Source of the DNA: Arachis hypogaea
Taxonomy: Eukaryota; Streptophyta; Magnoliopsida; Fabales; Fabaceae
DNA: 64,000 nucleotides
Direction: 5' to 3'
Assembly: GCF_003086295.3 (NCBI RefSeq)
Contig: NC_092040.1
Location: 5,456,001 to 5,520,000, forward strand
Under the pieces are notes generated by a model, which saw only the letters and a program-made list of their open reading frames with translations, was not told the DNA's origin and ran no database searches. The translations under genes and the position numbers were made by a program. This document shows, piece after piece, positions 1 to 12,800 of the stretch (positions are counted from its first letter, which is position 1; each line of letters starts with the position of its first letter).

Positions 1-433
1 GTACATATATTTTCAGTGCCATCAAAAAAAGAAAGAAGAAAAGAAAGAAATAAAAACCATCAAACGAATAAATTTTCTTTTACCATGTTCCGAAGAAAAA
101 TGAGACCTGACACTTCACTTGGGTTTAAATGGTTATATGATGTTCAAAATCCAAAATAATATTATTGTGTCCATTCAATCAGTCCTTCCCAAGTGTGCAT
201 AATAGTGGAAACTTAGCTATATTTTTTAATGTCATCATACATTTTCTTAATTGAGCACTGGAAGTATATCTTTAGTAGTCCCAAGGGGCTGCATTCTTTG
301 CTTTCACATTGTCTACTAAACACAGTGGAGCTAACAAAAATATGCTGCATAGTTGTAAAGAGATACTCTATACAGTTTATCTATGAAAGCAATTTTGTTA
401 TATAGGATGCTGATCAGCATTATTTTAATGAAG
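1..433 (+). other. Intron sequence upstream of first visible LON2 exon
   Basis: No coding segment is recognisable in these bases. They are AT-rich and lead into the splice acceptor assigned at 432-433 (TTTTAATGAAG), so they are most likely intron of LON2. The exons for the N-terminal and AAA+ ATPase regions must lie to the left of the window. Confidence 0.6.
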
Positions 434-2491
434 GGGATGGTCAAGCTTGTTATTCATAGATATACTAGGGAAGCTGGTGTACGAAATTTGGAAAGGAATC
501 TCGCTTCCCTTGCTCGTGCTGCTGCTGTAAGAGTAGCAGAGCAAGAACAGTTTGTCCCACTAAACAAAGGGATGGAGGGACTAGCTACACCACTTCTGGA
601 AAACAGACTTGTTGATGGTGCTGAAGTTGAAATGGAAGTTATACCAATGGGTGTCAACAATCAAGACATTTCAAACACATTCAGGATCACCTCTCCGTTG
701 GTTGTTGATGAAGCCATGCTTGAAAAAGTGCTTGGGGTAAATGAAATGAATTTAAGTCCCTACATTTTTGGCATATGATTTGTTTGCTTCTCTAAATGTG
801 GTACTATGTTGTACTGCATTTTTAGAGTGTGGCTCTAATATATTACGTGAACGGGAGCTTTGTATGTGATGTCCTCTTGAAAGGGATCTTATATATGTAA
901 TATGCTTAAAGGTGTGTTGCGCCTAATATGCTGATGTCATCAATTGCAGCCTCCAAAGTTTGATGGAAGAGAGGCCGAACAACGTGTGGCAACCCCTGGG
1001 GTATCTGTGGGGCTAGTTTGGACTAGTTTTGGTGGAGAAGTTCAGTTTGTGGAGGCTACAGCAATGGTGGGAAAGGGTGAATTGCACCTGACTGGACAAC
1101 TTGGTGATGTCATCAAAGAATCTGCTCAGATTGCTTTAACATGGGTAATTGTCTATGTCTAATTGATTTTTAGCTCACTTTTCTCATGAATGTGTTTGTT
1201 CCTCCTAAATTTTCTCAAATAATATGTTTCATGTTTCATATATTCATAAGCCTTTACATAACCAGATAGGTCTGTAAGAGAATTGGCTCTTAACTGTTAT
1301 AGGAATCTCCATGACTTAGCAATTTAAAGTGAGATCCAAGCTACCCTTATTCTTGAAACAGAAGTTGAACCGTAGGTTGAAACCTAAGGATTAAGTGTGT
1401 TACTAACAAAAATTCTTGAAAGCATTGAATTGTTCCTCCAACAGTTAGGAATAACATTTTCTTCAATCTGTTAGACTGAATTTTGGTCAAGTCAATTCCA
1501 GTATGCATGATGCACCTGTTAACACCAAGTGCCACTTCCACTATTATTATACATGTCATAATTTAAGGTTCACTACTTGTTTCATTGATTATTAAGGATT
1601 TATTTATAGGTAAGAACAAGAGCAGCTGATCTTAGGCTGGCTGCCACAGAAGGCATTAATCTGTTGGAGGGCCGCGATGTACATATACATTTTCCTGCTG
1701 GTGCTGTACCTAAAGACGGGCCTTCAGCTGGTGTGACTTTGGTCACAGCATTGGTATCTCTTTTCAGCCAGAAAAGAATGAGATCAGATACTGCTATGAC
1801 AGGGGAAATGACATTAAGGGGTCTCGTACTACCTGTTGGTGGTATCAAGGATAAGGTACATTTACTTGTGTCCTATTGACAAGTGTAAACTTTATGAAAG
1901 ATGTTACTGGTAATGTATAGCGGTAGGTGCAAATACGTGATTTATTCTGCGTTCATCTTTAATGCTACAAAATTTTATTATTAGTGATTCCTTAATTTTT
2001 TCACAGATATTAGCTGCACATCGGTATGGTATTAGGAGAGTCATCCTACCTGAGAAGAACTTGAAGGACTTGGCTGAAGTACCATCCTCGGTGCTGAACA
2101 ACTTGGAGGTAAGTTTGTTTCTACATTTTTGTTCAGCAAGTCTGGGCAATTTTATAGTTGGTGTCAAAATCCGTGTATCCAATCTGACACTTAATAGTGG
2201 ACAGAAAGAGTAACTAGTATTAAGGTATATATATACACGTATTTGGTGTTAAAAAATTTTCTCCTTTTTGGACTTGAATACATTCTCAGATAGCATAGGC
2301 CATGTGCATATTTTTGTATTCAACTATCTTGCTTCACGAGGACCTTAATGACTTCCATATCACTGAAATGAATCATTCATAGTTTCCTTTCTGAACTTTC
2401 TAAACAGATACATCTTGCAAAGCGAATGGAAGATGTGTTAGAGCAAGCTTTTGAGGGCGGGTGCCCTTGGAGGCAACACTCAAAATTGTGA
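434..2491 (+). CDS. LON2: Lon protease homolog 2, peroxisomal (C-terminal 309 residues, 5' end outside window)
   Basis: Five exons, all phase 0: 434-736, 950-1144, 1610-1855, 2007-2108 and 2408-2491. The introns are GT-AG and the exons join without a shift. They encode the C-terminal end of the ATPase module and the whole serine-lysine protease domain. The catalytic serine is in DGPSAG (exon 3) and the catalytic lysine is the last codon of exon 3 (GGIKDK). The protein ends in SKL, a canonical PTS1 signal, which separates this peroxisomal Lon from the mitochondrial and plastid Lons. The family acts as an ATP-dependent protease and chaperone in the peroxisome matrix, needed for sustained matrix-protein import. 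Full plant LON2 proteins are near 885 residues, so about two thirds lie upstream. The first exon start is the least certain boundary; the acceptor AATGAAG before GGGATGGTC gives a consistent frame. No break was seen in the visible part. Confidence 0.93.
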
Positions 2492-3806
2492 CAGTATTAT
2501 CCTTAAGACCTTGACTAGCACGTCCTACATTCAACCATTTGGTCCCACCATGATCTATATGCATTGTCGTTAATATTGCGGCATTGGAGACCGCTCATTT
2601 AAATCTATTACGGTGGACGGTGATCGTGTTTGAGCAAAACTTGAGTAAGACACGGCTTGGAAAAGAGCTGCATATTACAGAGACCGACCCCATTTACTGT
2701 CGGTGCTCTTTTGTAACTTGTAAGTACTTTTTTCTTTTCTGCGTTCGACTCGCAGTTAACCTACTCCCTTTTTATTCCCACTTTATTCTGTAAATTTTGT
2801 TGTATCAATGTAATTTTTATTGTGCATAATCTATTCAGTTTTTTCACCAACCAATGGAGCACTTCTGTATTCTCTCTCTGAGTCAGTTGGTTCACCTACG
2901 TGTTACAGAAATCAAATAAACTATGAAAATGGCTAATATACGATATCCTCAATTTCTCACTATGATTTATAGAAATTATTTTCTTAAATTGAAAGATAGA
3001 GAAAGCATTCATCTATATGGTCAACTTTTTTTGGTTCGGAATCTATATTATTCGACTTTAGTTTGCACAAGAATAGTCAAATGATGGCAACTCAAAAATG
3101 TCTTCATGTGAGACGTAATTGCGTTCGTCAACTGCTTCCCGTATTGTTCTTTTGAATGGGAGCGGCTCTATTTTCATAATGCTGAGATGTTAAAACTTAA
3201 AAACATGATGATTCAAAACCTTCAATATATAGGAAAAGGGAGCTTTTATCACATCCGCAACCTCAGTGCACGTTAGGATGTCAGGCTTAATAGGAAATGC
3301 TATCCAATCACTGTGATCCTTCATACTATACTATTCCGTATAAAAACACCAGGAAATGGGAAGAAAACTGGTTTTAGAAAAAAAGGTAAAGAACGACAAA
3401 AATGGTAGACAAAAGAAAGGTTAGAGTTTCTTCCCTGGGGTATGAGAAAGAGAACCACTTTATATGCTTCTATGGCATTTAATGGCAAAATTTGCAGGAA
3501 GAAAAGAAATAAAAAATTAAAACCACCGAAATTTACAATGAAGAAACTGAGATCTTCAGTATTAACCTCGGAAAAAGCAGCCAATGTGGGGAATCCTACG
3601 TGCCTTTGTTGTACTCTCTGGTTTTTTACAATGAAGCAAAGCTACAGAACTGTACTTGATTGATTCTCCTGTACATATCTCTGAATGTATTTACACAGCA
3701 CTGCTCAGAACCACAACGAAACAAAGCCTCCTTCTGAACCAATGGGTTTGTCAAAAAGCTTAACATCCATGTTCACATTCTAATGATTCTTTCCTCCTAT
3801 TTGCTA
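2492..3806. other. Convergent intergenic region between LON2 and the glycine-rich gene
   Basis: The 3' ends of two converging genes meet here. The LON2 3' UTR probably runs to about 2800, where TGTAAATTTTGTTG and nearby T-rich blocks resemble plant polyadenylation context. The part near 3300-3806 probably holds the 3' UTR of the minus-strand gene. Short open frames here have no recognisable similarity. Confidence 0.5.
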
Positions 3807-6800
3807 TCATAAACCAGGTTCATGAGCCCAGAAAGCATCTGGATCCGGACAAAAGAGAGAAAAATCTTGGATTTCTGTATTTGCTATGTGCCAATTGACA
3901 AAGCGAGCTTGTATTGACTTGAACAGAAAAAGGATGACCGGCAAAAGCCAGCATTTATCATCTTCCCTGCAAGACAATCCATCCAAACTTGAAAACAAGG
4001 ACCAACATAAAATTTACTAGAAGCAAAGCAAAAAGCCCATCTAAAAGCAGTTTCTCAGAGGAGTAAATAAATGGTTTTATTTAAGTTTTTCTTTTTTCAT
4101 CACAAAGCCAGTGCCTTATTTGTGATCACTCAAAACTCCATGAACAAAAAATTATGAGGGGCATCCAGCGGTTATTGGCAAGTGGTGGGCTACTGGAAAG
4201 AGATAGATAGAAGCTACAGACCCAAATTACCGTGGATGAGACCTTGGGAATTTGGCATCTCAAATATTGCTCTATGTTGAAATGTCTATAATGGACAAAT
4301 GAAGATGGCACCAATTTACTCAGACCATGCTTACATCAGTACTGCCATAAGGTTTAGTGATCATTGGTCGTCATGCCAGTGCCTAAAGGTTTATCTCAGG
4401 ATTATGCTTTATCTAATATAACATGTTATTCATTGGAACCTATATAAATTTTGAAATAGCATCCTTGTTTTCCAGAACTCTAGTCTTTTTATGTTAAATG
4501 ATTATTCATTATGGACATATATGATTTACAACATCACTCTTCTATGTGTATATGTGTGATATTCTAGTTTGCATGCAGCTTCAACATATAGAAAATAGAA
4601 AATAATTATAATAGATAACACGTGATATATTTCACACACAAAATCATTCCAAGGCTTCCTACAAAGAAACAGTTCAAATATTAACAGACTCAAACCAGCC
4701 ATCATGTTCAAATATGAGTTACTGTAAACATGGATTAGAAGATGCTATTATTCTTTAGGGTTGGCTATTTATTGTACTGCCAGAGGTAATTTAGATAAAA
4801 ATAAAATATAGGTTGTTTGTAATACATGTCAATGTTGAATAAGATCAAATGGTGCCATTAAGAAGTTGGCACCCTTACCTCTTAGTATTCCGTGTATTTG
4901 CCTCATCAGGGTGCTGGAAGTGAGATAATGCATAATGAACAAGGCAACAAACAAAAGCAACTCCCTGCACACAGACACACACACACACAAGTTAGATGAA
5001 AGCAGGAAATATTTCTAAATGGTTGCACATGAATATTATATCTTGAAAGGCTAAGAATTCAATTTCTAGAATTTTACAACTGTCTTCCCCTCCACCTATC
5101 ATGTAGTGGTCATTCGGCCTTGCCACCTTGGCTTGGCAATATCATTTTCTTCCCATTTTTATGGGTCACTGCTGTTTTCTTCCTTATTCTCAGTTTCCTT
5201 TTTATTTATTTATTTTGTCCCAAGTTGAGGGGGAAGATCATTACATTAGATTGATTAGAGGTTTTGTTTACAAGTGAAGCTTGCTTGCTGCTGTTCACTT
5301 ATACACATGCAATAGACAGTTGGCTGAATTGTACAAAGAAAGAACTTACAATATTGGACAGAGAAGTGGCATTCCATAGTGCATATACTCTAGAAAGTGA
5401 AGCTCTTCTAGGTTCCTTGCTGAATAAAGCATTCAAACCAGCAGGGAATGGAGAAAGTAGAGACAATGGAAGGATTAACAAAACAGAAAGAAAAGCTGCA
5501 AGAGAAATCCAGTAGAACTGAAGCAACATGAGGAGAGTGACAGAAAGATCTGCTAAAAGCATCAAAGAGATCAGCAGCTGCACAGTGTCCTGATAGAGAT
5601 ACTGAGCATTAGATAACATTCAATTTATAGCTGAACAGTGAGATGAAATGCCAAAAAATTTAACTACCTGACGACCAACAGGTCTAGTGTTGCACAACAG
5701 CAAAGAAAGTGGGAATAGAAAGTCCCTTTTGAAGTCTAATGATCTCAAGGTAGCATCATTTATTAGGCCCCCATTAATTCCTCCAGTTATCCTTTTAAGA
5801 GATAATGAATTGCTGATGTAGGGCCAACTATGCTGCAGTTGCATCAGATTCTTTCCATGAGCCACATTTTTCCTGCCACGAGTATCCAAATAAGAATCCT
5901 TTCTAGCTAATAAACATCTAGTATCTAAAGGCAAACCATTAATACTCGCAGTACCAAACTAACTAGAACATTGTCAAGAAATGACGCAACTATAAAAGCT
6001 TAAAGAAAAAAGATATCAACGCTTTTTGCATCCCCGAAATGCCTTCTGCCGAGAGAGTTGAACAGTTTTGAAACATTGACAGAGCATAAGCACACAGACA
6101 TTGTGTTGAACTCAAATATCAATTTAAATTAGCATGGGAGCCAAGGATCAACTCTAAACACTCATTGATACCATAAAAGGATAATGCACCATAAGATTCC
6201 AAACTGTTGTGCTACACTTGAGAATAACCACTTAGCACCTTTCTTATCCATCTAATGTTATCAGGTCATATTCCTAAACACAAGCATTATCTAAACTCTC
6301 ATTTCTATCACTGACGAAATGACAATGGTGATGACTGATTAACAATATAAGCTTTATGGTTTTGAACAGTAAAATTTCCCATCTTCCTTTGAGTAAGCAC
6401 CATTATTTAGGTACAGTTGGCATTTACTACTAATAACTCATAGCACCAAACTAAATAATTCATCCCGGTGATGTTAATAGGATTGAGTAGAAAAATAAGG
6501 GCTGCATACAGCATTAACTTCAGATCATAAATTACCTTATAGCTTCATCAGAACCAACCCAGGTATCAGACTGGTGCAAATCATGTAGGGAATAATCACC
6601 TACTGCGACAACAATACCCAGCTGATAGTAACCAGAAGCAGTTGCTTGGAACCATCCTAGCTCAATTTTAACTCCATGGAACTCAAGTTGGGGGTTTGCA
6701 TGGCTATTTATCCAATCAATAACAGGACCTAGTGCAGTACGAATTGACCCTTGCCTCACTGTCCGTAACTGAGCATTCAGGCCAGCTACCAAGCGATTCC

Positions 6801-9800
6801 AAACAGTTGCTGGGACATGCTGTGATTATAAAATGTGAGATTCATATATCAGTTACACGTAGAGGTAAATAAAAAACTGAAACAGTAAGATTCAACTTAA
6901 GACACCTGGCCAAGGAGGTTGGTCAATAGTGTATCGTTGTGAAGATTATAAGGTGCCATGTAGCTTCCATCCCCACCAAAAATTATGCACATGGGAAATC
7001 TCTTTTGTATAATTGATACAATATCTAATCGCTTCTCATCACCACCAAGGAAAAAATCAATGTATGCAACCATTAAATCTGGTGTTCCCCCAACCTGCAT
7101 CAATGGTTTCTTAAAGACATTAATAAGGATGGAAATTTGAAGCCCACAACTGGAAGGTCATAGATTCCAATACAGTTAGTTATTCATGAAAATAGATGAG
7201 TTACACATTAAAGATTCAGATTTATTACATTAACATATATACATGGATAACATTGTTATATATAAATAATATTGTTTTACTTTTGTGAGAAAATAAGGGA
7301 GACAATGCAATATGGTAAGCTTGAGAGAACATCACCTGAATTCTCATGATATAGCTATATGAAGGGTTAGCTATATACAACAGTACCTATTACTTCTATA
7401 GTTCTATGTTACTCTAAATGATTCACCTCGTCAAAAAGCTACTAGATTATTCCTTCAATATACACTAAAACCCACCAAAGCCCCAACACAAATTCCACGG
7501 GCAATGTTCACAACATCAAAGTGATCATCAATCTAACCCCTGAATCCTTTCTATTTCCTCTCACCCCTTATTGTCATGGACTCCACATATGAACACTCAG
7601 ATAATTTATTACAATTGGATATTTTCCACATAAAACTTCCTAATTTGATATGTTTAGGACTTAAGGGCTTCTGCATTCTTGGATCTGTCTATTTTGTGTC
7701 TTCTCGATGCGAAAAATTGTAACAGTAATAAAAGCCACTAAACAGGAACTTCACATAAATTATTCCATGATGTTAAATACTGTGCTAGAGTGCAAATCAA
7801 ACCTTCATCCCTTTGTACAAAGCTCGTGATCGACAGGAGCGTAGGCATGCATGATCATATTCAGATTTCACATATTCCTGAAGGCGACTAATTTTTACTC
7901 TTCGTCGCCAATGTTTCCAGGACCAAGCACAAGGATATGCAATAACTGAAAGTATGCTGTGCACTGATCCCTCCCACCAATCATATGCAGCAACAGAGTT
8001 GATCTCATCAATAAATCTATTAAATGCATCTTCATACCTGCATACCAGTTAGGTTAAATCTTAATTTAAATCATAATTATGACATTTTATAATATGATAC
8101 AAGACTAAATGTTTATGTAATATAAGCTTTTCAAACTAGGGTTCTTCTTTATCTTCTCCTTATATAAAAAATGTTTGATACAGAATTTGTAGTCAGGAGT
8201 GTCTCCTGTACATAGACCTTTTTAATCTATATAAAATATTTCATACAAGAAGTTTTTCATGGTAAAATATCAGAACTCCAGAAATACAATAACCTCAACC
8301 TAAATAAAAAGGTATTTACTGAAGATCTACAATTCGAACAAAAAATTAGAATTAAGTGTTTGGTTGATGACAAGAAAAAAAATGCAAGAAAAATGTTCAT
8401 ACACTAGCAAAAATACAACTCTACAAGTGATTTGGAATTCATTCATACAACCCGCATACAGAGCAATATGTTATAAAGAATCCATGACAAATGAATATGT
8501 AGCTTCTCTTACACAATTTCAATTATAGCATGGGGAGGTGAATAAGGAAGATGCCAAGGTTCTCTGAAAGTATTAGGACCCATGAAGTACATTCTGTGCA
8601 CATGACTTTGAGTCTCTTCAGCTCTAGCACCACGCACCTAGTTTACAATAAAGGAATATATATATATATATATATATGCATCAGAAAGTTTCAGAGGTGA
8701 GTCAAGACTTAAAAACCTCTCCATAAAAAGCTAATTAAACACTGGAATTTTGTTATCAGAATAGTACCTCAGAAAGAGAAAGAAGATACGGAAAACGGTG
8801 ATGATTATGGTCTATTGAACTTGAACTAGGATATGAACCAGAACCAATCAACTTGATTCTTAAGGTGCTTAGTAGCAGAGCCAGCAGCAACAAAACCAAT
8901 GATAACATTACTGAAAATGGCCAGGGACCCCCAAAAGTATAAATAAGTTCCTCTAGAGGTGTGTAGCAATTCGGCATTCTGTACTTGTCTGATATACATC
9001 TATAGGGACAATCTTTCTGAGTGACTCCCCCTGCAATAAAAAATGATTATCCTAGAAATTTAAGAGATAGCATAGATTTAGGCATCTTAAGGCAAGAAAC
9101 ATATCAAAGATACCTCGTACATATATGTAATTTGCACGATTTGGGAGAAGATCAAGAGGACAGGGAGTGCAAAGAAATTCATCAGAACCATCAACATCTT
9201 TGTAAGTACCAACAGGGCATTCCTGAAAATTCGATTGCTTTGTTCAATAAATTGCAGAAAATATATGTCCAGTACTCCAGTGCATAAGAAAGAAGAATTA
9301 GATTTGCAGAGAATATATGTCCAGTACTCCAGTGCAAGAAGAATTAAATTGCATGTTCCTACTTTCCTCAGCTCCTTAGTTTCGTTGATATTCTAGTTTT
9401 CTCATCTCTTGAAAATACCCTATCCCGGTCCTAATGACTTGTTCTATAATCTAAATAATATTAATTTTTATTTGCTATTCAGACAAAAGAGGTAATTACA
9501 AAAAGAAATTAGGCTCACATGTAGTGTAAAGCACCTGAATCCTATAAAAGTAGAGATGTCTAAAACACACATTTAAGTGTTAGTAATTGTGCTCACACAA
9601 ACCATGTCCATGTAAAGAAAGGCATATGCTGTTAATGAAGTCAACAGATGGCTTTTAGATTACACTGTTTCTGTTAAATAAGAACAGCACTTTATTAGAG
9701 TACATTTTAGAATCTGTAGCACACAGACAACCAATCACACTGCCTAACAGAATCTGTTGGTAGAACATATTTTCAGTTATAAACAGCAACCATTTTTTTT

Positions 9801-12800
9801 TTATTCTCTCTCCCAGTATTGGATTTTGTTCACTTTTCTGATACTATTCATAACAGAAGAGAAAAAGAATGAACAAGAGCAGAGATATCACCCATAAAAA
9901 GAGGCATAAGTAAAGAGTTTTAGTAGAGATAACCAGTCTGTTTGCATATTGATTGTTTACTTAATTACAGAAAGTGATATGTATAGATCTCCAAACACAA
10001 AATTCAAAAAAAAAAAAAGAAAGAAAGAAAGAAAGAACAAGAAAAATTGAGTGAACAAACCTCACAAAAAATGCCATAAAGGCCTTTAGGACATGCTTTC
10101 CCAGTTACTGTACCCTCCTGTCCATAATGGCCACCTTCATTCCCAGCACCTCCACTGTTTAAAATCTTAAAATTTCAGTTGACTCAAATCTAGATAATTT
10201 TAGAACAAAGGATGTCTAAACTTAGGTCTTGGTGAAAATGCTTGAGCAGAGTCACAGATTTTATATTTTAAAACCAAAAATAAGTAAAACTAGAAAGTGC
10301 TGTCAATAAATCAATAGGAAAAAATGAATAGAAGACTGTTCACTGTTACTGTTCACTGTTATTGTGCAAAGTGGAGTATATGGACTAAGTAGAATTATAA
10401 CTATTAAAATCATGTCAAGACCATTCATTCTTGATATGACCATACATGACAAACATCCTCAAAATAGAAAATACAATAGTAAAATTATGTTATTGAAATA
10501 AAAAACATCCTCAATATGTAATTTTTTATATAATTGAAGAATTCAATGTGAGAAATTAATTATTAGATTGGTGGTAGGTTGGTTGCAAAATTTACTCTCT
10601 GGTATTATAAATTATTAAATTAATGTAGCTATGGTGTCAGGTGATATATGTTTCTCTCTATCTTATTACAAACTATGTGAGAGTGACCTCACGTTGGTTA
10701 CATAGATGTAATTTTCTATGATATTATAAATGTGGCTATATAAATAGATGTCTTTCTCTATATTATTAAAATCTAAATTTAGAATTGACAAGACAATTTT
10801 AAAAAGAATTTAAGAACTTAAGTGTCATTAGCTCACTCTTTTATCTATTCTTTTATATAATTTTCATAATTTTATAAAATGAGTGTCATTAGCTCACTCT
10901 TTTGTCCATTCTTAAATTCTTAAATCTTAAGTTCATATATTACACATTTAATATGAACTAACATCCTTTATAATATCTTTAGCATTCAATTCGATGCTAA
11001 AGTAGCAATCCCTTGTCATTCTGGCTCACTAGTCTCAAAAATTCACAAGTCAAGTTAAATTCAAATAGCATCCAAATCAACTAGAAAATAAAATGCATAG
11101 AATATCTAGACATATTTACGTAAGCAAAACTCATTGACTTATTAAAAGTACCCACCCTTCCTTTCATATTTCAAGTAGGTCACATTTTCTGGTGACCATG
11201 TACTCAGGCATTCATATTCCCAACATTTCATTACAAGATTCTGGAAAAGATTTAACATGATCCTTGAGCTAAAAAGAACTCAGACAAACCTGTTGTTCAT
11301 GGTGCCACTAACACTTGCAACAGGAACATACTCTTCCGCTGTACCAATTCTTGACCAATGGAAATGAATTCTCCCTCCACCTCCACCACCGCCACCAAGG
11401 GAGCCACCATTACCCCCAACAACAGATAAGGATGAATTCTCCAAAAGTTTGAGTTCCTGAAGGAAAAGAAGTACTGTTCCACCAGAACCTCCACCAAGAC
11501 CACCAACCAAAGAACCATCACTGCTTGTTATTGCCTTGTTAAAGCTTTGGCCATCAGCTCTCAAGGACCCATATAGGTCAAGCCTCAAAAGTGGCCACTG
11601 AATAGATCCAATCACTAGCCAAAAAATCGAATAAAAATTAATACAACTGAAAATTATAAAAATAGATCATTTCCTTTGTATAAGGACCATAAAGTATAAA
11701 CACAATGATATAGCATTTGCAGCTATCCACATCCACCTCAATAGTCCAAAAACATAAAAAGAGAATCCCTTCTTGAACAATTCAAGTCAAAGGTATTCAA
11801 AACTATTTACCAATCATTCCACCTCCAACATGTCCATATGACCCATTAGGGCCCTGAGTTCCACTACCCAATTCACACGGAAAAATAGCATTTCCATACT
11901 CATCACCACCAATGCTCACTCTCCCATTGAAATATCCAGACCCTCCTCTTCCACCATGTCCAGCACCACCACCAGCTCCATTCAAAAAGTTTCCCTTTCC
12001 AATACCTTCAGTGCAACCTGAAAAAGGTCTCAGTCTAGTCAGAATCCCAAAACTACACTATCTCAGTCTAGTCAGAATCCCAAAACTACACTATCATTAT
12101 TTTGTAATAAGAAATTTGGAAGAGAAGAAAGCAGCCAAAGAAAGGCTTGAAGAACTTTTCTATTACCTAATTCTGATGCAGTAATCACACCATCAGTGCC
12201 AACAATCACAGTTCTTGCCCTGTGAATGTGAACTATGCTTCCTTTCATAATGCCATTTACAAGAAGATCCTCAACACGACAAATCTTCAAAAACACAGAG
12301 TAGCACAATAAGATTCTAATTTAACAATACCATTTCCTGTGCAAGACCCGATGACAATAACCATGCCTAACAAAAGGTGCTAATCATTGAAGGAGTAATT
12401 TGAATTGATGACTATGATAACAATGATAGAAAGTTCTGATATTCTTACAACGACAGTATACATATATAGATATACACTGAGCATTACAGCATGAGAAAAA
12501 CTAATACTCTTTTTGAGTATTTATTATAAGCCCTAAGTTTTTCAAATTATATAATCGCATTAAATGCAACATATGTGGGCAAGAAAAAATTGGTTCCAAC
12601 AATAACTACTCAAAATAAAATCTATTACTTAACAAATCTTACTTGAAGAGAGAAGGATAGTGTATAATTGACATGACAGTCATCAGGTGGAGTTATCAAA
12701 TCTATTGGGCATCTCTGTGTGTCGCAAAGATGCTTTGTCACCCTGCAAAGGTTGTTTAAAAGATAGAAACAACAAACTGGATTAAGTTTAGAGTTTCTTT

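Noticed and set aside
398..440. Possible frameshift in LON2 (GATCAGCAT...GAAGGGG hints at a DQH...EG reading in another frame)
   Set aside because: An acceptor at AATGAAG before GGGATGGTC explains the frame without a mutation, and the downstream exons are all intact.
11280..12184. Independent small glycine-rich genes at 11.3-12.2 kb
   Set aside because: These frames are exons of the large minus-strand gene or their shadows; splice sites and phases link them.
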